Notes: generated by a model not told the origin, from the letters alone. 9,971 bases of DNA from Candidatus Blautia equi (GCA_018064695.1 JAGHUU010000267.1:1-9971), one strand, 5' to 3'; shown: positions 1 through 7,990, counted from the first letter of the stretch. Numbers and translations: made by a program.

Positions 1-1371
1 AATAAGAACGGTATGCGTACTGATGTGGTGGAGGCTCTGAAGCAGATTCAGATTCCTGTTCTTCGCTGGCCGGGCGGATGCTTTGCAGATGAGTATCACT
101 GGATGGACGGTATCGGACCTAAGGAGTCCAGAAAGAAAATGATCAACACCCACTGGGGCGGTGTTGTGGAGGACAACAGCTTTGGTACCCACGAGTTCTT
201 TGAGCTCTGCGAGCAGCTGGGCTGCGAGGCCTATGTAAACGGCAACCTTGGAAGCGGCACTGTCCGTGAGATGTCCGAGTGGGTAGAGTACATCACCTTT
301 GACGGCGTTTCCCCAATGGCAGACCTCCGTGCAAAGAACGGCCATAAAGACTCCTGGAAAGTGAAATTCTGGGGCGTTGGAAATGAGAACTGGGGCTGCG
401 GCGGAAACATGAACCCTGAGTACTATGCAAACGAGTACAGAAGATATCAGACCTATATCCGCAACTACAAAGCAGACGAGCACATCACCAGAATCTGCTG
501 CGGACCAAACGTAGATGATTACGAGTGGACAGAGGATGTTATGAAGACCTGCTTCAAGCACTGCGAGAAGCACTTCCACGGACATATGGATATGCTGTCC
601 CTGCATTATTATACCGTTCCGGGTGATACATGGGAGCACAAGGGATCTGCTACAGACTTTACTGTAGATGAGTACTATAAGACCCTTAAGAAGACCCTTT
701 ACATGGAGGAACTCATCAACCGCCATGGTGCCATCATGGATCAGTATGATCCTGATAAGGCGATTGGTCTTTCCGTAGATGAGTGGGGAACCTGGTATGA
801 TGTTGAGCCTGGAACCAACCCTGGATTCCTGTTCCAGCAGAACACCATTCGTGATGCTGTATTAGCAGGTATCAACCTGAACATCTTCAACAAACACAGC
901 GACCGCGTAAAGATGGCCAACATTGCCCAGATGGTCAACGTACTTCAGTCCGTGATCTTAACCGACGGTGCAGATATGGTGAAGACTCCTACCTATCATG
1001 TATTTGACCTCTACAAATATCATCAGGGAAATATGCTCCTTGACAGCTGCATTGAGACCGAGGAGATCGGAACTGCCGACTTCAAGGTTCCAAACCTCAC
1101 CGAGTCTGTTTCCATGGATGCCGACGGAACCATCCACATCACCCTCACCAACCTCTCCCTGGATCAGGACTACGAGGTGGAGACAACTCTGGTTGACTAT
1201 ACCGCATCCAACGTATGCGCAGAGATCGTAACCGGCGCAATGGCCGACAAGAACACCTTTGAGGCTCCGGAGGCAGTAAAAGCACAGAAATACGAAGGCG
1301 CTGCCCTCACCGACAAAGGCCTCAAGATCTGTGTACCAAAATGCTCCGTACTTCATGTGGCAGTGAAATAA
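1..1371 (+). CDS. Alpha-L-arabinofuranosidase, GH51 family (5'-truncated by window edge)
   Basis: This is the C-terminal 456 residues of a GH51 arabinofuranosidase, an intracellular retaining enzyme that releases terminal L-arabinofuranose from arabinoxylan or arabinan oligosaccharides. The reading frame is open from base 1, upstream of the first ATG at 13. The conserved RWPGGCFADEYHW block lies near the start, so the ATG at 13 is internal and roughly 40-50 N-terminal residues are missing (inferred from the usual family length of about 500). The (beta/alpha)8-barrel catalytic pair is visible: GVGNENWG with the presumed acid/base Glu at 385-387, and SVDEWGTWY with the presumed nucleophile Glu at 781-783. 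The last 120 or so residues fit the C-terminal beta-sandwich domain. No signal peptide can be judged. Nearly all Glu codons are GAG. No U-tract terminator follows the stop; a palindromic element begins 13 nt downstream. Confidence 0.93.
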   Translation, partial: NKNGMRTDVVEALKQIQIPVLRWPGGCFADEYHWMDGIGPKESRKKMINTHWGGVVEDNSFGTHEFFELCEQLGCEAYVNGNLGSGTVREMSEWVEYITFDGVSPMADLRAKNGHKDSWKVKFWGVGNENWGCGGNMNPEYYANEYRRYQTYIRNYKADEHITRICCGPNVDDYEWTEDVMKTCFKHCEKHFHGHMDMLSLHYYTVPGDTWEHKGSATDFTVDEYYKTLKKTLYMEELINRHGAIMDQYDPDKAIGLSVDEWGTWYDVEPGTNPGFLFQQNTIRDAVLAGINLNIFNKHSDRVKMANIAQMVNVLQSVILTDGADMVKTPTYHVFDLYKYHQGNMLLDSCIETEEIGTADFKVPNLTESVSMDADGTIHITLTNLSLDQDYEVETTLVDYTASNVCAEIVTGAMADKNTFEAPEAVKAQKYEGAALTDKGLKICVPKCSVLHVAVK

Positions 1372-1384
1372 TCAGAATCATTAT

Positions 1385-1527
1385 GTTACAGTTCACACGG
1401 CACCTAATCACTTGCTGATTAGGTGAGCGGAGAAAGTGATTCAGGGGTGAGCAGGCCTCTTTTGCGAAGCAAAACTCCAAATAGGCCTGTGAAGTTACTG
1501 TTTACTGGCTTGCCAGTGAACAGTAAC
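1385..1527 (+). repeat. 143-bp palindromic multi-hairpin element with imperfect terminal inverted repeats (MITE/REP-like)
   Basis: The intergenic region after the arabinofuranosidase gene is dominated by inverted repeats. Stem 1 is 10 bp (1401-1410 with 1416-1425, loop CTTGC). Stem 2 is CAGGCCT 1452-1458 with AGGCCTG 1483-1489, enclosing TTTTGC-GAA-GCAAAA at 1460-1474. Stem 3 is about 15 bp (1494-1509 with 1512-1527) with a single T-G wobble, which favours a + strand transcript. The left end, GTTACAGTTCACACGGC (1385-1401), is a degenerate copy of the left arm of stem 3, so it can pair with the right end 1512-1527 and bound the whole element with imperfect terminal inverted repeats. No T-tract follows, so it is not a normal intrinsic terminator. 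I see no clear target-site duplication and no ORF. That it is dispersed elsewhere in the genome is inference. Confidence 0.6.
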
Positions 1528-1566
1528 GATTTCATGAAAATGAACAGGAGAAACAGAACCCTCTTC

Positions 1567-1595
1567 TTGAAAAAAAGAGGACTGAATGATACAAT
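1567..1595 (+). promoter_or_regulatory. Sigma-A-type promoter for the folC-AAA-ppx-ppk run
   Basis: A -35 box TTGAAA (1567-1572) and a -10 box TACAAT (1590-1595) are separated by exactly 17 bp. Transcription would start near 1602 and give a leader of about 40 nt before folC, with only a short CTGAT/ATCAG hairpin in it. The -35 box lies in the loop of a small inverted repeat (CCTCTT 1560-1565, AAGAGG 1575-1580). Confidence 0.7.
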
Positions 1596-1641
1596 GTAAG
1601 TTGGCGTAAAATCTGATTTATCAGTACAAAAGAGGATATTT

Positions 1642-2928
1642 ATGAATTATCGTGAAAGCAGGGCTTACATTGAGGAAGCCAACGTTTACGGAAGAGTTCT
1701 GGGGCTTGGAAACATGCATGAAATGCTGGACCGCCTGGGACATCCGGAACAGGATCTGAAATATATACACGTGGGTGGAACAAACGGAAAAGGCTCCACC
1801 ATCGCTTATTTATACAGTGTTCTGCAGGAAGCAGGATACAAGGTTGGAAGATATGTCTCCCCTACACTTTATTCCTACAGGGAGAGGCTTGAGGTCTGCG
1901 GGGAGGAGATCAGCCGGGAGGCATTTGCCCGCTGCATCACCACCATTGCGGCAGTCATTGATGATATGACCGCAGAGGGGCTTCCGCATCCAACCCCATT
2001 TGAAATTGAGACTGTGGCAGGCTTTCTCTATTTTAAGGAGGAGCAGTGCGACATCGTTCTTCTGGAGGTAGGTATGGGCGGCGACCTGGATGCCACCAAT
2101 GTCATTTCGAATACGCTGCTGGCAGTGCTTGTCTCCATCAGCATGGATCACGAGGATTTCCTTGGTAAGACCCTTGCGGATATCGCTGAAAAGAAAGCCG
2201 GCATTATCAAAAAAGGCTGCACAGTGGTGAGCACTATGCAGAAGCCAGAAGTAAAAGCAGTTTTTGAGAAAGCTGCGGAGAAGAAAGAAGCAGAGATCGT
2301 TTTCGCAGATTATAAACAGGCAGTACCTGTGAAGGAAACGCTGGCAGGACAGTCCTTCTCCTATCAGGGAGAGGTTTATGAGACACCGCTTGCAGGTGTC
2401 TGTCAGATAGAGAATGCAGTACTGGCTCTGGAGGCTCTTAAGGCACTGGAAAAACACGGCTTTTTCACCACTTTGGAGCAGAGAAAGACAGGCATCAGAA
2501 AGACCGTTTGGAACGGTCGATTTACAGTTATCCATGAGAACCCCACCTTCATTGTGGACGGTGCCCACAACCCGGGCGCGGCAGATGTGCTGGAGTCTTC
2601 CATCCGCACATATCTTAATGGCAAAAAGATCTATTACATCATGGGTATGTTTAAAGATAAAGATTATCACTATGTGATCGGGAAGACCATTCCCTATGCA
2701 GAGAAGGTATTCGCTATAGAGACACCGGACAATCCCCGTGCCCTTCCGGCGGAGGATCTTGCGGCAGCGATCCGAGAACACGGCGGAACGGCTGTGGCAG
2801 TGAAAGATCTGCACACCGCCATCGACATGGCTTTTGCGGAAGCCGGAGAAGAAGATGTGATCCTTTCCTTTGGATCCTTATCCAACATTGGAGCCATCAC
2901 AGAGTATCTGGAGGAGCGAAATGGCTGA
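1642..2928 (+). CDS. folC: Bifunctional folylpolyglutamate synthase / dihydrofolate synthase
   Basis: FolC is a cytosolic Mur-ligase-family enzyme that adds glutamate to folates, using ATP through an acyl-phosphate intermediate. Many bacterial forms also make dihydrofolate from dihydropteroate. The 428-aa length is normal. The ATP loop GGTNGKGST is at residues 45-53 (Lys50). The EVGMGG block is at 142-147, followed by D-LDATN (148-153), where many FolC proteins have Arg at residue 148. The lysine-rich AEKKAGIIKKG segment that carries the family's modified lysine follows. The C-terminal-domain motif VDGAHNPG is at 305-312. The ATG at 1642 is preceded by AGAGGA at 1631-1636 with a 5-nt gap. It is the first gene after the 1567-1595 promoter, and the next gene starts 50 nt after its stop. 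Whether it is monofunctional or bifunctional cannot be decided from sequence alone. Confidence 0.95.
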   Translation: MNYRESRAYIEEANVYGRVLGLGNMHEMLDRLGHPEQDLKYIHVGGTNGKGSTIAYLYSVLQEAGYKVGRYVSPTLYSYRERLEVCGEEISREAFARCITTIAAVIDDMTAEGLPHPTPFEIETVAGFLYFKEEQCDIVLLEVGMGGDLDATNVISNTLLAVLVSISMDHEDFLGKTLADIAEKKAGIIKKGCTVVSTMQKPEVKAVFEKAAEKKEAEIVFADYKQAVPVKETLAGQSFSYQGEVYETPLAGVCQIENAVLALEALKALEKHGFFTTLEQRKTGIRKTVWNGRFTVIHENPTFIVDGAHNPGAADVLESSIRTYLNGKKIYYIMGMFKDKDYHYVIGKTIPYAEKVFAIETPDNPRALPAEDLAAAIREHGGTAVAVKDLHTAIDMAFAEAGEEDVILSFGSLSNIGAITEYLEERNG

Positions 2929-2963
2929 TCGCACAGAGAACCGGAAAAACAATTACAGACATC

Positions 2964-2969
2964 AGGAGG
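2964..2969 (+). promoter_or_regulatory. Ribosome binding site AGGAGG for the AAA+ gene
   Basis: A perfect AGGAGG lies 9 nt before the ATG at 2979 and fixes that start rather than the in-frame ATG at 2988. It lies inside a 17-codon reading frame (2921-2974) that starts within the end of folC and stops 4 nt before the ATG, so translational coupling is possible. Confidence 0.8.
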
Positions 2970-2978
2970 CTTAATATA

Positions 2979-4274
2979 ATGGCAGCTATGTACCAAAAAT
3001 GTATTTTATATCGTAATTTCACTGACGGGGATGTGCTGGAGCAGATCACCGGGCTGATGGACAGTCTGGATGCCATGCCTGAAAACGGGGAGGAGATCTT
3101 TTTCCAGAGTCTGAACCGCCTTGTGGAACTGGCCGGCGCTTACGGTTTTACCGGAAATCTCTGGCACAATTACCTTACTTATCTGCTTGTAAATCATGAG
3201 AATGCTTTCAGCACCGCCTGCGAGATTCGCGGCGCAGTAGAAGGCAGCATCAATAACATGGCAAAGCATGATTTTGCCATCTTTAAAGAACTCTTTTCTT
3301 TTGATCTTACAAAGCTGGATGCCGCATTCGGCACCGCCTGCTGCGAAGTGCTTGGCGCTTATGAAAACACCCACGGCAGCAAGCTCTTTAATAAGCGAAT
3401 CCGCGACCGCATTGCAGAGCTCAGCGAGCTTTTGGCAGGCGCTGACACTGTTGAGCAGTTCATGGCTGACATGGTGCAGTTTTATAAAGACTTCGGCGTA
3501 GGCAAGCTTGGACTTCACAAAGCCTTCCGCCTGAACCACGATGACAGCGGAAAAGTGGTGATCGAGCCTATCACAAAGATCGCCCACGTACAGCTGGATG
3601 ACCTGGTAGGATATGAGATCCCTAAGAGACAGCTTGTGGAAAACACAGAGGCTTTCCTTAAGGGCAAAAAGGCAAACAACTGTCTGCTCTTTGGTGATGC
3701 AGGAACCGGAAAATCCTCCAGCATAAAGGGCATCCTGAATCAGTATTACGAGGACGGTCTTCGCGTCATCGAGGTATATAAACACCAGTTCCAGGATCTG
3801 AACGAAGTCATTGCGCAGATCAAGAACAGAAATTATAAATTCATCATCTACATGGATGATCTTTCCTTTGAAGAATTTGAGATCGAATATAAATATCTGA
3901 AGGCTGTGATCGAGGGCGGACTGGAAAGACGACCGGAGAACATCCTCATTTATGCAACCAGCAACCGTCGTCATCTGGTGCGCGAGAGAGCCAGCGACAA
4001 GCTGGAGATCATGGACAGTGATGATCTGCACTCCTCCGACACCGTACAGGAGAAGCTTTCCCTGGTATACCGCTTTGGCGTGCGCATCTATTTTGGAAAA
4101 CCGGAGAAGAAGGAATTCCAGAACATCGTCCGCATCCTGGCAGAGAGAAACGGCATCCATATGGAGGACAAGGATCTTATGCTGGAGGCCAACAAGTGGG
4201 AAATCTCCCACGGCGGCATGACAGGAAGGACCGCGCAGCAGTTTATCGACTATTTACTTGGAAAGGAAGAGTAA
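2979..4274 (+). CDS. AAA+ ATPase, DUF815-like
   Basis: This is a 431-aa predicted cytosolic ATPase with no signal peptide or membrane segment. The first 200 or so residues form a helical-looking domain I do not recognise. The AAA+ core follows: Walker A GDAGTGKSS at 239-247 (Lys245), Walker B FIIYMDD at 288-294 (Asp293-Asp294), and a sensor-1-like IYATSN at 324-329 followed by RRHLVRERASDK, which supplies candidate arginine-finger residues. The order and the YATSNRRHL segment match my knowledge of the DUF815 (PF05673) group, whose biochemical role is poorly defined. It sits 50 nt after folC and ends 4 nt before the Ppx-family gene, so it is very likely cotranscribed and cotranslated with the polyphosphate genes. 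A remodelling or regulatory role towards them is a guess from position only. Confidence 0.88.
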   Translation: MAAMYQKCILYRNFTDGDVLEQITGLMDSLDAMPENGEEIFFQSLNRLVELAGAYGFTGNLWHNYLTYLLVNHENAFSTACEIRGAVEGSINNMAKHDFAIFKELFSFDLTKLDAAFGTACCEVLGAYENTHGSKLFNKRIRDRIAELSELLAGADTVEQFMADMVQFYKDFGVGKLGLHKAFRLNHDDSGKVVIEPITKIAHVQLDDLVGYEIPKRQLVENTEAFLKGKKANNCLLFGDAGTGKSSSIKGILNQYYEDGLRVIEVYKHQFQDLNEVIAQIKNRNYKFIIYMDDLSFEEFEIEYKYLKAVIEGGLERRPENILIYATSNRRHLVRERASDKLEIMDSDDLHSSDTVQEKLSLVYRFGVRIYFGKPEKKEFQNIVRILAERNGIHMEDKDLMLEANKWEISHGGMTGRTAQQFIDYLLGKEE

Positions 4275-4278
4275 AGCA

Positions 4279-5814
4279 ATGGCACTCACCACATTTGCGG
4301 CTATCGAGATCGGCACCTACGAGGTCAGCATGAAGATCTATGAGCTGTCTAAAAAAGCAGGCTTTCATGAGCTGAACCATGTCCGCTACGGACTGGAGCT
4401 TGGAAAGGATGCCTATGCGGACGGACGTCTGGATAAGAATCATGTGACAGATCTCTGCGAGATCCTGGGAGATTTCAAGAACATCATGAAGGAATACGGC
4501 GTGGCGGATTACCGTGTGTGCGCTACCAGCGCATTCCGTGAGCTCAGAAGACCGGAGCTGGTGCTTGACCAGATCTACAGCCGCACCGGTTTCCAGGTGG
4601 AGATCTTAAGCAACGCAGAGCAGCATTTTCTTGGTTATAAATCCATCGCGGCCATCGAGACCGGCTTTAAAAAGATGATCCAGAAGGGTACTGCCATTCT
4701 GGACGTGGGCGGCGGCAGTGTGCAGGTGTCTCTTTTCGACAAGGATGCCCTGGTTACAACACAGAGCCTGAAAATAGGCTCCCTTCGCATCAGAGAAAAG
4801 CTGAAAAGCCTGGAGAAGGAGACCATGCATTATGACCAGCTCATCAATGAGTTCATAAGAAATGACCTCACCGCTTTCCAGAGACTTTATCTGAAGGACA
4901 GAGACATTAAGAATATTATTCTTATGGGTGATCTTCTCACTGATACCATCTTCCGTGAGCAGATCCAGGATAAGATCATCACCAGAGCAGAGTTTACGGA
5001 GCTGACCGAGCGCATTGAACGCCTCTCCGAGCAGGAGCTGGCAGAGCAGATGGAGATCGATCCGGAGTATGCTTCCCTGGTGCTTCCTACCGTTGTCGTA
5101 TGCCAGAATTTCCTTGAGCTCTTTAATGCAGAGTCCATGTGGGTTCCGGGCGTCACACTGGAGGACGGTCTTGCCTATGACTTTGGCGAGAAGAATAACC
5201 TTATCAAGACCGTACATAATTTTGAGAATGATATTCTGGTTGCTTCCAGAAATATCGCAAAGCGCTATTCCAGCGCCAAGAATCATTCCCAGGGAACCAC
5301 CGATGTGGCCCTCACTATTTTTGACAGCTTAAAGAAGATCCACGGCATGGGAGCCAGAGAGAGACTTCTCCTTCAGATCGCGGTTCTCCTTCACGATACA
5401 GGAAAATACATCAGCATGAGTGATGTGGCAGAGTGTTCCTATCGTATTATCATGGCAACAGAGATCATCGGTCTTTCCACGGAGGAGAGACGGATCATCG
5501 CCAATGCCGTTCGCTATAACACCATTGAATTCGGCGAGGAGCTTCCTATGGATGCCCAGCATCTGGTGGATAAGAACAGTTATCTCCTGGTTGCCAAGCT
5601 GACGGCCATCCTTCGTCTGGCAAATGCCATGGACCGAAGCCACTATCAGAAGGTGGAAGGTCTTAAGACAGTCCTTAAGGACAGAGAGCTGCAGCTGGTC
5701 ATTGATTCCAGCAGGGATGTTTCTCTGGAGCTTGGACTTCTGAAGGATAAGGTAAAATTCTTTGAGGACATTTTTGGGGTGCATGTGGTACTGAAGCGTA
5801 CCAGAAAGAAATGA
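4279..5814 (+). CDS. Divergent Ppx/GppA phosphatase-family protein with C-terminal HD domain
   Basis: At 511 aa the protein has the Ppx/GppA layout: an actin/ASKHA-fold N-terminal half and an HD-type helical C-terminal half. Family members remove terminal phosphate from polyphosphate or hydrolyse pppGpp. The second phosphate loop is intact (LDVGGGSVQV, Gly144-Ser147). The first loop, usually D-x-G-S-N-S, reads Glu10-Ile-Gly12-Thr13-Tyr14-Glu15. The usual S-G-x-E-E-A catalytic segment reads SNAEQHF (Glu114-Gln115). The HD motif LLHDTGK (His372-Asp373) is preserved, so catalysis could lie in the HD half. I chose the ATG at 4279 because GGAAGAG lies just upstream; an upstream in-frame TTG at 4258 would overlap the AAA+ gene. 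It is 4 nt after the AAA+ stop and 15 nt before ppk1, consistent with a polyphosphate turnover partner. Enzymatic activity is uncertain. Confidence 0.88.
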   Translation: MALTTFAAIEIGTYEVSMKIYELSKKAGFHELNHVRYGLELGKDAYADGRLDKNHVTDLCEILGDFKNIMKEYGVADYRVCATSAFRELRRPELVLDQIYSRTGFQVEILSNAEQHFLGYKSIAAIETGFKKMIQKGTAILDVGGGSVQVSLFDKDALVTTQSLKIGSLRIREKLKSLEKETMHYDQLINEFIRNDLTAFQRLYLKDRDIKNIILMGDLLTDTIFREQIQDKIITRAEFTELTERIERLSEQELAEQMEIDPEYASLVLPTVVVCQNFLELFNAESMWVPGVTLEDGLAYDFGEKNNLIKTVHNFENDILVASRNIAKRYSSAKNHSQGTTDVALTIFDSLKKIHGMGARERLLLQIAVLLHDTGKYISMSDVAECSYRIIMATEIIGLSTEERRIIANAVRYNTIEFGEELPMDAQHLVDKNSYLLVAKLTAILRLANAMDRSHYQKVEGLKTVLKDRELQLVIDSSRDVSLELGLLKDKVKFFEDIFGVHVVLKRTRKK

Positions 5815-5829
5815 TCGGGGGAGTGCATG

Positions 5830-7974
5830 ATGGAATTAAAAAGTTTTGAAAAACCGGAATATTACGTTAACAGGGAGCTCAGCTGGATCAAGTTTGATGA
5901 GAGAGTACTGAGCGAGGCTAAGGATAAGAGTATCCCTCTTTTTGAGAGACTGAAGTTTGTCAGCATCACCTCCTCAAACCTGGATGAGTTTTATATGGTC
6001 CGCGTGGCTTCCTTAAAGGATCAGATCCACGCAGGATATGATAAGCCTGATATTGCTGGCTTAAGCCCTAAGGAGCAGGTAAAGCAGATCAGTCAGCAGA
6101 CCCATGAGCTGGTGCACAGCCAGTACAGTACTTACACACGTTCCCTGCTTCCTGCACTTGATAAGGCAGGCCTTCATCTCATCACCGAGCACGAGGAACT
6201 AACCGAGCAGCAGGCTGCTTTTGCGGACCGCTTCTTTGAGGATAATGTTTATCCTGTACTGACACCAATGGCCATGGATTCCTCCAGACCGTTCCCGCTT
6301 ATCAGAAATAAGTCTCTGAATATCGGTGCGCTCATTGCCCAGAAGGATAAGAAGGGCAGAGAGGTGCTGGAGTTTGCCACCGTGCAGGTTCCTTCTGTGC
6401 TGGACCGTATTGTGGAGCTTCCTTCTGAGAAGGAGGGAGTACGCGCTGTGATCTTCCTGGAGGAGATCATTGAGAGAAATATTCAGAAGTTATTCTTAAG
6501 CCGCGAGGTGGTATGTGCGCATCCGTATCGTATTATGCGTAATGCGGATCTCTCCATCGATGAGGATGAGGCAGAGGATCTTTTAGCGGAGATCCAGAAG
6601 TCTCTGAAGAAGCGCCAGTGGGGTGAGGTCATCCGTCTGGAGGCTGAGGAGAAGATGGATAAGCGTCTTCTTAAGATCTTAAAGTCCGAGTTTGATGTGA
6701 AGAATGAGGATATTTTCTTTATCAACGGACCGCTGGACCTTACGGTTCTTATGAAGGTCTATGGCATGGATGGCTTTGAACAGTATAAGTCTCCTAAGCA
6801 TACACCGGCTCCTGTTGTGGAGTTTATGAATGATAAGGATATTTTTGAGGTGATCCGTGAGAAGGATGTTTTCCTGCATCATCCATATATGAGTTTTGAT
6901 CCGGTTGTGAATTTTGTCCGCCAGGCGGCTAAGGATCCGGATGTTCTGGCAATCAAGCAGACACTGTACCGTGTCAGCGGTAATTCTCCTATTGTTGCGG
7001 CCCTTGCGCAGGCGGCTGAGAACGGAAAGCAGGTTTCTGTTCTGGTTGAGCTGAAGGCCCGTTTTGATGAGGAGCATAATATCGTATGGGCGAAGATGCT
7101 TGAGGAGGCAGGCTGCCATGTTATTTATGGTCTGGTTGGTCTTAAGACACATAGTAAGATCACTCTCGTAGTGAGAAGAGAAGAGACCGGAATCAGACGT
7201 TATGTGCATCTGGCTACAGGTAACTATAATGATTCTACCGCTAAGCTTTATACGGACTGTGGTGTTCTGACCTGTGATGAGAGAATCGGAGAGGATGCTA
7301 CCGCGGTATTTAATATGCTGTCCGGTTATTCTGAGCCTAAGAGATGGAATAAGCTGTTAGTTGCGCCAATCTGGATGAAGAATCGCTTCCTGAAGCTCAT
7401 TGAGAGGGAAGCGGAGCATGCGAAGAAGGGGCAGCCGGCGCATATTGTGGCTAAGATGAATTCTCTTTGTGATCCGGTTATTATGTCTGCGCTTTATTAT
7501 GCTTCCTCCTGCGGTGTGAAGATCGAGTTGCTGGTTCGTGGTATCTGCTGTCTGAAGGTGGGTATTCCGGGTGTTAGTGAGAATATCCAGGTGAGATCTA
7601 TTGTTGGTGATTTCCTGGAGCATGCGCGTATCTTCTATTTCCTGAACGGAGGGGCAGAGGAGATCTACCTTGGCAGTGCGGACTGGATGCCGCGTAATCT
7701 GGACCGCCGTGTGGAGATCGTGTTCCCGGTGGAAGACGAGGATATTAAGGCTGAGCTGATGCATATTCTGGATCTGGAGTTTAAGGATAATGTGAAGGCA
7801 CATCTGCTGCAGGCGGATGGCACTTATACCAAGCAGGATAAGAGAGGTAAAGTGCTGGTGGCTTCTCAGATGGAGTTTGTGAGAGAAGCTGATGAGAAGG
7901 CGGAGCGCTTGAAGAAGGCTGAGAAGGAGCCGAAGAGAGTGTTTATTCCTGCGGAGCCTGTGGCTGATGAATAA
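5830..7974 (+). CDS. ppk1: Polyphosphate kinase 1
   Basis: PPK1 reversibly transfers the ATP gamma-phosphate to growing inorganic polyphosphate through a phosphohistidine intermediate; it is peripheral or cytosolic. The 714-aa protein is close to the family's 690-700. It shows the N-terminal domain with NRELSWIKFDERV (14-26) and the SSNLDEF nucleotide-site segment (Asn50), then the head domain, then two phospholipase-D-like C-terminal domains. KTHSK carries the presumed phosphorylated His441, followed by HLATGNYN. HARIFYF carries the second catalytic His598, followed by GSADWMPRNLDRR. Everything expected for activity is present. GGGGGAG (5817-5823) sits 6 nt before the ATG at 5830 and only 3 nt before the overlapping ATG at 5827, so 5830 is preferred. 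The 3' half uses more T-ending codons than the neighbouring genes. No terminator directly follows; a structured non-coding region does. Confidence 0.97.
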   Translation: MELKSFEKPEYYVNRELSWIKFDERVLSEAKDKSIPLFERLKFVSITSSNLDEFYMVRVASLKDQIHAGYDKPDIAGLSPKEQVKQISQQTHELVHSQYSTYTRSLLPALDKAGLHLITEHEELTEQQAAFADRFFEDNVYPVLTPMAMDSSRPFPLIRNKSLNIGALIAQKDKKGREVLEFATVQVPSVLDRIVELPSEKEGVRAVIFLEEIIERNIQKLFLSREVVCAHPYRIMRNADLSIDEDEAEDLLAEIQKSLKKRQWGEVIRLEAEEKMDKRLLKILKSEFDVKNEDIFFINGPLDLTVLMKVYGMDGFEQYKSPKHTPAPVVEFMNDKDIFEVIREKDVFLHHPYMSFDPVVNFVRQAAKDPDVLAIKQTLYRVSGNSPIVAALAQAAENGKQVSVLVELKARFDEEHNIVWAKMLEEAGCHVIYGLVGLKTHSKITLVVRREETGIRRYVHLATGNYNDSTAKLYTDCGVLTCDERIGEDATAVFNMLSGYSEPKRWNKLLVAPIWMKNRFLKLIEREAEHAKKGQPAHIVAKMNSLCDPVIMSALYYASSCGVKIELLVRGICCLKVGIPGVSENIQVRSIVGDFLEHARIFYFLNGGAEEIYLGSADWMPRNLDRRVEIVFPVEDEDIKAELMHILDLEFKDNVKAHLLQADGTYTKQDKRGKVLVASQMEFVREADEKAERLKKAEKEPKRVFIPAEPVADE

Positions 7975-7990
7975 ATAAATAAATAAATAA
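7970..7990 (+). repeat. (ATAA)n tetranucleotide tract over the ppk1 stop codon
   Basis: Five tandem ATAA units begin at the ppk1 stop. Because the period is 4, TAA occurs at 7972, 7976, 7980, 7984 and 7988, so all three forward frames are stopped. The tract also separates ppk1 from the strongly paired region that starts at 7991. Confidence 0.85.

Noticed and set aside
1560..1580. CCTCTT/AAGAGG hairpin as a terminator for the arabinofuranosidase gene
   Set aside because: It has a 6-bp stem, a 9-nt loop and no T-run on the + strand, and it overlaps the -35 box of a good promoter.
1372..1641. Riboswitch (for example THF type) upstream of folC
   Set aside because: The predicted transcript leader is only about 40 nt. 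The hairpins further upstream precede the promoter and show no riboswitch consensus that I recognise.
1810..2814. 334-codon reverse-strand frame over folC
   Set aside because: The Cys- and His-rich, low-complexity translation is typical of an antisense shadow, and the + strand frame is unmistakably FolC.
3006..4211. 401-codon reverse-strand frame over the AAA+ gene
   Set aside because: The + strand frame has Walker A and B motifs, a perfect ribosome binding site and operon spacing. The reverse translation shows no domain signal.
4258..4278. TTG start for the Ppx-family protein, 7 codons upstream
   Set aside because: It would overlap the AAA+ gene and place the ribosome binding site inside the coding region. 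The ATG at 4279 has GGAAGAG just upstream.
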